In this document: piece after piece, positions 7,044-10,860 of the stretch
Numbering within the stretch: the first letter of the stretch is position 1
Layout of the letters: the number at the start of each line of letters is the position of its first letter
Source of the DNA: Candidatus Methanoplasma sp.
GTDB taxonomy: Archaea; Thermoplasmatota; Thermoplasmata; Methanomassiliicoccales; Methanomethylophilaceae
DNA length: 10,860 nucleotides
Direction: 5' to 3'
NCBI GenBank assembly: GCA_031271555.1
Contig: JAISVN010000048.1
Coordinates: 1 to 10,860 of the forward strand
The notes under the pieces: model-generated
What the model saw: only the letters and a program-made list of their open reading frames with translations
Database searches by the model: none
Told to the model about the DNA's origin: nothing
Translations under genes and position numbers: made by a program

Positions 7044-7066
7044 GGATAAGCTTTATTAATAGTATC

Positions 7067-7585
7067 ATGGACATCGTAAACACTATCATTCCTCTGGCTA
7101 TTGTGGTGCTACTGGTCATAGCCATAGCCATTGTATTTATCATCCAGGGCTACCTGGAGGCCAAGTATAACCTCCGCGGTAGGCTTACGGGGAAATCCAA
7201 GAAAAAATCTACAACATTTTTGGATGAGGGAGAGGACGAGAAGAAGTGTGACATATGCTACGGCAAGATCGATGCGGACCCGATAGCGAAGTGCGCATGC
7301 GGCAAGATGTTCCACGATGCCTGTGCGAAGCCGACCGGCTCATGCCCTTACTGCGGTGCCGGATACGGATCCATGGAGGTAAGGGAGCCGGAGAGAACAC
7401 GGTGCCCGGTATGCGGAAGGTTCATGAAAGGCAGCATCTGCGACTGCGGTGCGGTCATACCCAAAAAGGATGAGACATTCGTGTGCAAATGTGGCGGCAC
7501 GGTCGATACAGACAAGCCAGTCTGCAAGAAATGCGGCGCGGTCTACGAAAGCGTAACGATGAAAATCTACAAAGAGCAGAAGTGA
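7067..7585 (+). CDS. Small membrane-anchored zinc-finger protein with PHD/RING-CH-like and zinc-ribbon motifs
   Basis: The protein is 172 aa. Residues 7-29 form one very hydrophobic helix (Ile/Val/Leu/Ala), followed by a basic stretch (RGRLTGKSKKK), so the rest probably faces the cytoplasm. A linker leads to three cysteine clusters. The first is C61-x2-C64-x11-C76-x-C78-x4-H83-x2-C86-x6-C93-x2-C96, a C4HC3 order like PHD or RING-CH fingers but with a very short gap before the last pair. The second is C113/C116 with C125/C127, and the third is C140/C142 with C153/C156; both look like zinc ribbons. I chose the ATG at 7067 over an in-frame upstream ATG at 6998 because the TATA box fits a leaderless start and the upstream residues look non-coding. 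No enzyme domain is seen and function is unknown. Rnp2 follows 17 nt later, suggesting co-transcription. Confidence 0.8.
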   Translation: MDIVNTIIPLAIVVLLVIAIAIVFIIQGYLEAKYNLRGRLTGKSKKKSTTFLDEGEDEKKCDICYGKIDADPIAKCACGKMFHDACAKPTGSCPYCGAGYGSMEVREPERTRCPVCGRFMKGSICDCGAVIPKKDETFVCKCGGTVDTDKPVCKKCGAVYESVTMKIYKEQK

Positions 7586-7602
7586 ATCGGGGAGCCGATA
7601 CG

Positions 7603-7899
7603 ATGGTCGTCAAAAGCAAACGCGGCAGGAGGAGGTACATCGCATTCTCCACATCACCGGACGTGACCAAGGAGTCCCTGATCAGAGGGTTCCGGTCAAT
7701 TGCCGCAGACCCTCCGTACATAGTCCAATGCGCATCGGGGATGGCGATCCTGAGATGCTCCCCCGATAAACGGGAGGAGACCGCCTCCGTCATGTCCCTG
7801 GCCGACCCGTCTTCGGTCCCACTCCGGACATCCGGGACCCTGAGGACCCTAAGGGACGAATATCCCATCCTGAAGACCCCGAAGAGAAAGCCTAACTAA
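7603..7899 (+). CDS. rnp2: Ribonuclease P protein component 2 (Pop5 homologue)
   Basis: This 98-aa basic protein is a subunit of archaeal RNase P, the ribonucleoprotein that removes 5' leaders from tRNA precursors. It pairs with Rnp3/Rpp30 to activate the catalytic RNA. The recognisable Pop5 features are RRYIAF near the N-terminus (10-15), a central GMAILRC strand (46-52), and the C-terminal block SGTLRTLRDEY (77-87), which resembles the SGTIKRLKR ending of the Pyrococcus protein. It is somewhat shorter than family members of about 120 aa, mainly in the central region. The ATG at 7603 has GGGGAG 8 nt upstream; frame extension further upstream overlaps the zinc-protein gene and is not credible. 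Position directly before psmA matches the archaeal exosome superoperon, which supports the call. The usual rnp3 partner is not seen upstream. Confidence 0.85.
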   Translation: MVVKSKRGRRRYIAFSTSPDVTKESLIRGFRSIAADPPYIVQCASGMAILRCSPDKREETASVMSLADPSSVPLRTSGTLRTLRDEYPILKTPKRKPN

Positions 7900-7913
7900 G
7901 GACCCGCGCGTCT

Positions 7914-7964
7914 GTAAACCAATATATAGTGGGGTGCGATTAGTGTTCCCTGTACAAAGGGGAG
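7914..7964 (+). promoter_or_regulatory. Promoter and ribosome binding site for the psmA-SBDS-rrp4-rrp41 operon
   Basis: The 73-bp gap between rnp2 and psmA contains a BRE-like GTAAACC (7914-7920) directly followed by the TATA box AATATATAG (7921-7929), predicting transcription from about 7950. The short leader then holds GGGGAG (7959-7964), 8 nt before the psmA ATG. This is the cleanest promoter in the window and suggests psmA onwards can be transcribed independently of the zinc protein and rnp2. Confidence 0.7.
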
Positions 7965-7972
7965 AACGATAA

Positions 7973-8689
7973 ATGCAACCAGGACAAGCACAGATGGCAT
8001 ACGACAGGGGGATAACGGTATTCTCCCCTGACGGAAGGTTGTTTCAGGTAGAGTACGCCCGCGAGGCAGTCAAGAAAGGCACGACCACGATCGGACTGAA
8101 ATTCAAGAACGGGGTCATACTTATGGTGGACAAGAGACTGTCCAGCAGACTCGTCGAGCCAAGCTCGATCGAGAAGATATACGATGTTGACGATTACATC
8201 GGATGCGCCACATCCGGACTTGTGGCCGATGCGAGGGTCCTCATAGACGAGGCCAGGAAGAACGCTCAGAGGCACAAGATCACATACAACGAGAACATAG
8301 CGGTCGAACTTTTGGTCAAGAACGTATGCGACTACAAGCAGAACTACACCCAATACGGCGGCGGACGCCCGTTCGGTGTGGCGCTTCTGGTAGCAGGCGT
8401 GGACGACCTCGGCATACACCTCTTCGAAACGGACCCCTCCGGAGCGCTTGTGGCATACAAAGCGACAAGCATCGGATCCGGAAGGCCCGTGGTCATGGAC
8501 ATCTTCGAGAAGGAGTTCGCGGACGGTATGTCTTTCGACGCTGCCGCAAAGCTCGGGCTCAAAGCGCTCAGCACGGCAACGGAGGACAAACTGTCCCCGG
8601 AGTCGGTAGAGATCGGAGTGGTCGAGAAGGGCAAGAAGTTCAGAAGACTCTCTGAGTCCGAGATCGCCAAACTGATCAGCAAGGTCTGA
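7973..8689 (+). CDS. psmA: 20S proteasome alpha subunit
   Basis: This 238-aa protein forms the outer heptameric rings of the 20S proteasome, which gate substrate entry and dock regulatory ATPases such as PAN. Direct signs are the gating motif YDR (10-12), the proteasome alpha signature GITVFSPDGRLFQVEYARE (13-31), SRLVEPSSIEKI with K68 in the place of the lysine that binds the HbYX tails of PAN, SGLVADARVL, and the NYTQYGGGRPFGVALL block. Sequence from the N-terminus on is very close to the Thermoplasma acidophilum alpha subunit. Length is normal. The start is set by GGGGAG 8 nt upstream and by the match to the Thermoplasma N-terminus (MQ-GQ-MAYDR). The beta subunit gene is not in this window, as is common in archaea. 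SBDS follows after 10 nt. Confidence 0.97.
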   Translation: MQPGQAQMAYDRGITVFSPDGRLFQVEYAREAVKKGTTTIGLKFKNGVILMVDKRLSSRLVEPSSIEKIYDVDDYIGCATSGLVADARVLIDEARKNAQRHKITYNENIAVELLVKNVCDYKQNYTQYGGGRPFGVALLVAGVDDLGIHLFETDPSGALVAYKATSIGSGRPVVMDIFEKEFADGMSFDAAAKLGLKALSTATEDKLSPESVEIGVVEKGKKFRRLSESEIAKLISKV

Positions 8690-8699
8690 CGGCGATCTC

Positions 8700-9392
8700 A
8701 TGGTCAACCTCGATGACGCAATAATCGCAAGGCTGGAGAGCCACGGAGAGACATTCGAGATACTCCTTGACCCTGCGGTCATGAATTTCCTCAAGCAAGG
8801 CAAGAAGGTCGATCTTGTGGACTATCTTGCGGTAGAGGACGTGTTCAAGAACTCCGGGAAGGGGACCAGGCCCGCCGAAGAGAAGATCAGAGAGGTCTTC
8901 GGCACGGATGACATATCCGAGATAGCGAAGAAGATCATCGAGAAGGGCGAGGTCCAGATGACCGCCGAACAGCGCAAGGAGATGCTGGAGGCGAAAAGAC
9001 ATCAGGTGGTCAACTACATCGCGACCAACGCCATAAACCCTCAGACGAAGCTCCCGCACCCCTATGTTAGGATCGAACTCGCTCTGGAAGAAGTGAAATT
9101 CCACGTGGATCCATTCAAACCTCTGGACAAGGAGATCGAGGAGGCCATGAAGCTCCTGCGCCCTCTCATACCGATACGCTTTGAGAAGAGCAAGATAGCC
9201 ATAAAGCTCAAAGGCGAGGACTACGGAAGATGCTTCGATGACATGATACACTACGGCCTGATCGAAAGGGAAGAGTGGGCAGCGGACGGCTCGTGGATCG
9301 GGCTGATGGAACTGCCGGCAGGGCTGGTGCCTGAACTGACGGAGAAACTCAAACACAAGACAAAAGGCGCAGCATCGGTAAAATTGATTTGA
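8700..9392 (+). CDS. Ribosome maturation protein SBDS (Sdo1 homologue)
   Basis: This 230-aa protein is the archaeal orthologue of the Shwachman-Bodian-Diamond protein, which in eukaryotes works with the EFL1 GTPase to release eIF6 from the 60S subunit. An equivalent role with an EF2-type GTPase and aIF6 is inferred in archaea. The three-domain layout is visible: an N-terminal FYSH domain (~1-85) with VNLDDAIIARLE and EDVFKNSGKG, a helical middle domain (~90-160) containing GEVQMTAEQR and HPYVRIELALEE, and a C-terminal ferredoxin-like domain (~162-230). Length is typical of the family. The start matches the usual family N-terminus; the ribosome site is weak (GGCGATC only 2 nt upstream), so translation may be coupled to psmA, which ends 10 nt earlier. 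Confidence 0.95.
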   Translation: MVNLDDAIIARLESHGETFEILLDPAVMNFLKQGKKVDLVDYLAVEDVFKNSGKGTRPAEEKIREVFGTDDISEIAKKIIEKGEVQMTAEQRKEMLEAKRHQVVNYIATNAINPQTKLPHPYVRIELALEEVKFHVDPFKPLDKEIEEAMKLLRPLIPIRFEKSKIAIKLKGEDYGRCFDDMIHYGLIEREEWAADGSWIGLMELPAGLVPELTEKLKHKTKGAASVKLI

Positions 9393-9416
9393 TTTACATT
9401 CAAGAGAAGTGATAAA

Positions 9417-10127
9417 ATGGAAAAAAGAAACGCCAGACCCACGCGAGAGATAGTGGTTCCGGGAGACCTGCTGGATGACAGCGGGATGGATGCAGGTAAC
9501 AACGCATATATGCTCGACGGCAAAGTTTATGCCGGAGTATTGGGCGTCAAGAACGTATATCAGGACACGGTGAGCGTGATCCCTCTGGGAGGACGCTACA
9601 TGCCCACTACGGGAGACACTGTGATCGGAATAATCGAGGACATAGGCCCTTCCAACTGGCTTGTCGACATAAACGCGCCGTACCCTGCGCCTCTGCACGT
9701 AAATGAAGTGCCGTGGAAAGTGGAGTTCGGAGACACGTCGAAATACCTGAACGTAGGGAACGTCGTCATGCTGAAGATACTCATGGTCGATGAGAGCAAG
9801 AAGATACAGGTCACGATGAAGGATTCCGGCCTGAGAAGGATCGAGGGCGGGCAGCTCGTAGAGATACCGCACTCAAAGGTCTCAAGGGTCATCGGCAAGA
9901 GCGGCTCGATGATACAGATGATCAAGAACCTGACCGACTGCCGCATATTCGTAGGGCAGAACGGAAGGATATGGATAGACGGCGACGATGAGAATGCAAC
10001 TGTCGCTGTCGAGGCCATCAAGATGATCGAGAAAGAGGCCCAGAGCAGCAACCTCACAGAGAGGGTTGAAAACTTTATTAAGAACAAACTCCCGGAAAAG
10101 GAAGAAGATGACGGGGAGGATTATTGA
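9417..10127 (+). CDS. rrp4: Exosome complex RNA-binding cap protein Rrp4
   Basis: This 236-aa protein forms part of the trimeric cap of the archaeal exosome. It binds RNA and feeds it into the Rrp41-Rrp42 ring. Domains in order are an N-terminal beta domain (1-60) with the family VVPGDLL motif, an S1 RNA-binding domain (~65-136) including the [11 protein letters not shown] strand, and a KH domain (~147-205) with the GxxG loop VIGKSGSMI (158-166). A helix and an acidic tail rich in Glu and Asp close the protein. Presence of the KH domain and of the paired [11 protein letters not shown] motif favours Rrp4 over the zinc-ribbon cap protein Csl4. GAAGTGAT lies 3 nt before the ATG. The stop overlaps the rrp41 ATG by one base (TGATG), so the two are almost certainly translationally coupled. 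Confidence 0.95.
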   Translation: MEKRNARPTREIVVPGDLLDDSGMDAGNNAYMLDGKVYAGVLGVKNVYQDTVSVIPLGGRYMPTTGDTVIGIIEDIGPSNWLVDINAPYPAPLHVNEVPWKVEFGDTSKYLNVGNVVMLKILMVDESKKIQVTMKDSGLRRIEGGQLVEIPHSKVSRVIGKSGSMIQMIKNLTDCRIFVGQNGRIWIDGDDENATVAVEAIKMIEKEAQSSNLTERVENFIKNKLPEKEEDDGEDY

Positions 10128-10860
10128 TGAGCGGACAAACCGATATGGTATTAGTTGACAAGAAAGGCATGAGGATCGACGGAAGGAAAGCCAGCGAACA
10201 CAGGCCTGTTCACATTGAAGCAGGGGTCCTCAGCAACGCTGACGGATCCGCGTATTTGGAGATAGGGAAGAACAAGGTCCTTGCGGCGGTCTACGGACCG
10301 AGGGAGTGCCACCCCAGGCATCTTCAGGACCCGACGAAGGCGATCATCCAGTGCAAATACAACATGCAGGCGTTCTCCGTCAGCGACAGGAAGAGGCCCG
10401 GCCCGGACAGGAGGTCCATCGAGATCTCGAAGATCATCGCCGAGGCCCTTGAGAAAGTGGTCCTGACGGAACTCTATCCGCGCGCATCCATAGATGTGTA
10501 CATAGAGATACTTCAGGCAAACGCGGGAACGAGATGCGCGGGTCTGACCGCCGCATCCGTCGCACTCGCAGATGCGGGAATACCCATGCGCGACATAGTC
10601 CCGGCCATCGCAGCCGGTAAAGCGGACGGGCACGTGCTCCTGGACCTCAACAAAGAAGAGGATAACTACGGAGAGGCGGATGTTCCGATCGCCATCGTTC
10701 CTTCAACGGACGAGATAGTTTTGCTCCAGATGGACGGCAACATGACCAGGAAAGAGTTCGATAAAGCCATCGACCTCGCATTCGGCGCCTGCCACGACCT
10801 GTACGAGGTGCAGAAGGCCGCGCTGAAGAAACGCTACGCAATATCAAAGGAGGATGAGTC
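10127..10860 (+). CDS. rrp41: Exosome catalytic subunit Rrp41 (3' end beyond window)
   Basis: This RNase PH-fold subunit is the phosphorolytic 3'-5' exoribonuclease of the archaeal exosome, active as a ring with Rrp42. In the window 244 complete codons are present with no stop. The family is about 245-250 aa, so only the last few residues should be missing. Visible family features are the N-terminal RIDGRK motif (16-21), the Arg-rich RNA/phosphate-binding segment [10 protein letters not shown] (90-99), [16 protein letters not shown] (132-147), and the DNYGEAD stretch whose D179 and D185 match the spacing of the catalytic aspartates D182 and D188 of the Sulfolobus enzyme. The ATG overlaps the rrp4 TGA. 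Near the edge (10848-10857) the coding sequence contains AGGAGGATGA, a strong ribosome site that suggests rrp42 begins just downstream. Confidence 0.96.
   Translation, partial: MSGQTDMVLVDKKGMRIDGRKASEHRPVHIEAGVLSNADGSAYLEIGKNKVLAAVYGPRECHPRHLQDPTKAIIQCKYNMQAFSVSDRKRPGPDRRSIEISKIIAEALEKVVLTELYPRASIDVYIEILQANAGTRCAGLTAASVALADAGIPMRDIVPAIAAGKADGHVLLDLNKEEDNYGEADVPIAIVPSTDEIVLLQMDGNMTRKEFDKAIDLAFGACHDLYEVQKAALKKRYAISKEDE

Larger units (their letters stand above)
6724..7066. other. AT-rich divergent intergenic region between hdrA and the zinc-protein gene
   Basis: This 343-bp region is far richer in A and T than the flanking genes and should hold the divergent promoters. I see no RNA gene and no ORF with a plausible ribosome site. 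Contents include an inverted pair CCAAT/ATTGG at 6745-6760, and a TTTAAAAT element on the minus strand (6784-6791) that could be the hdrA TATA box, with initiation near 6762. There is also a 6-bp hairpin ATTAGA/TCTAAT (6881-6899), a GTATG/CATAC inverted repeat (6966-6982) with another AGTATG at 6995-7000, and the TATTAAAA box for the plus-strand gene. Individual element calls are weak because such motifs arise by chance in AT-rich DNA. Confidence 0.5.

Noticed and set aside
6998..7066. Upstream ATG for the zinc-protein gene adding 23 residues
   Set aside because: The added residues would precede the hydrophobic anchor with AT-rich, non-gene-like codons and no ribosome site. The TATA box at 7036-7043 would then lie inside the gene; it fits a leaderless start at 7067 instead.
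7483..7602. Upstream in-frame ATG for rnp2 overlapping the zinc-protein gene
   Set aside because: The extra 40 residues read the zinc-ribbon codons out of frame. GGGGAG before 7603 and the Pop5 N-terminus mark the real start.
7940..8803. 287-codon minus-strand open frame across psmA
   Set aside because: It is antisense to the proteasome alpha subunit and its promoter, with no protein-family features.
8676..9872. 398-codon minus-strand open frame across SBDS and rrp4
   Set aside because: It is antisense to two clear conserved genes. It has no recognisable domain or ribosome site, and its His/Tyr/Arg-rich composition is typical of a shadow frame.
1..10860. CRISPR arrays, insertion sequences, tRNA or rRNA genes, prophage or defence genes
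   Set aside because: No repeat-spacer pattern, transposase, terminal repeats, cloverleaf or rRNA-like sequence was seen; the window consists of core metabolic and housekeeping genes.

Overview
The window is archaeal and most likely comes from a methanogen of the order Methanomassiliicoccales (class Thermoplasmata). Three things suggest this. A complete hdrA-mvhD-mvhG-mvhA cluster encodes the hydrogenase/heterodisulfide-reductase electron-bifurcating system. The proteasome alpha subunit is close to the Thermoplasma sequence as I remember it. The exosome/proteasome gene string is archaeal. No complete gene here ends in TAG, which fits a pyrrolysine-using lineage, although ten genes is a small sample. 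The order-level call is inference from protein resemblance, not a database match.

Layout. Bases 1-341 hold the 3' end of an unidentified plus-strand gene. A short convergent gap (342-528) follows, with a GC-rich hairpin carrying a GAAA loop that probably terminates the minus-strand operon. Bases 529-6723 are one tightly packed minus-strand operon. In transcription order it is hdrA (TTG start, 1004 aa, two FAD-type halves), mvhD, mvhG (with an extra Lys/Ala/Pro-rich N-terminus) and mvhA. Spacings are 5, 0 and 1 nt, so the subunits are probably translationally coupled. A 343-bp AT-rich divergent intergenic region (6724-7066) separates this operon from the plus-strand genes.

The plus-strand block (7067 to the end) starts with a small membrane-anchored, cysteine-rich zinc protein that has a PHD/RING-CH-like cysteine/histidine pattern. 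The RNase P protein Rnp2/Pop5 follows. A clear TATA/BRE promoter then leads psmA, SBDS, rrp4 and rrp41, the last cut by the window edge. This is the conserved archaeal proteasome/RNase P/exosome superoperon first noted in comparative genomics as the predicted exosome operon.

Function. The minus-strand operon supplies the hydrogenase (MvhA, MvhG), the electron-transfer adaptor (MvhD) and the flavin-based bifurcating subunit (HdrA). Together with HdrB and HdrC, which are not in this window, these would oxidise H2 and reduce both ferredoxin and the CoM-S-S-CoB heterodisulfide. The plus-strand block combines tRNA 5' maturation, ribosome maturation, RNA degradation and protein degradation. The items most worth a second look are the tandem HdrA architecture, the N-terminal extension of MvhG, and the membrane-tethered zinc protein beside the proteasome/RNase P genes.
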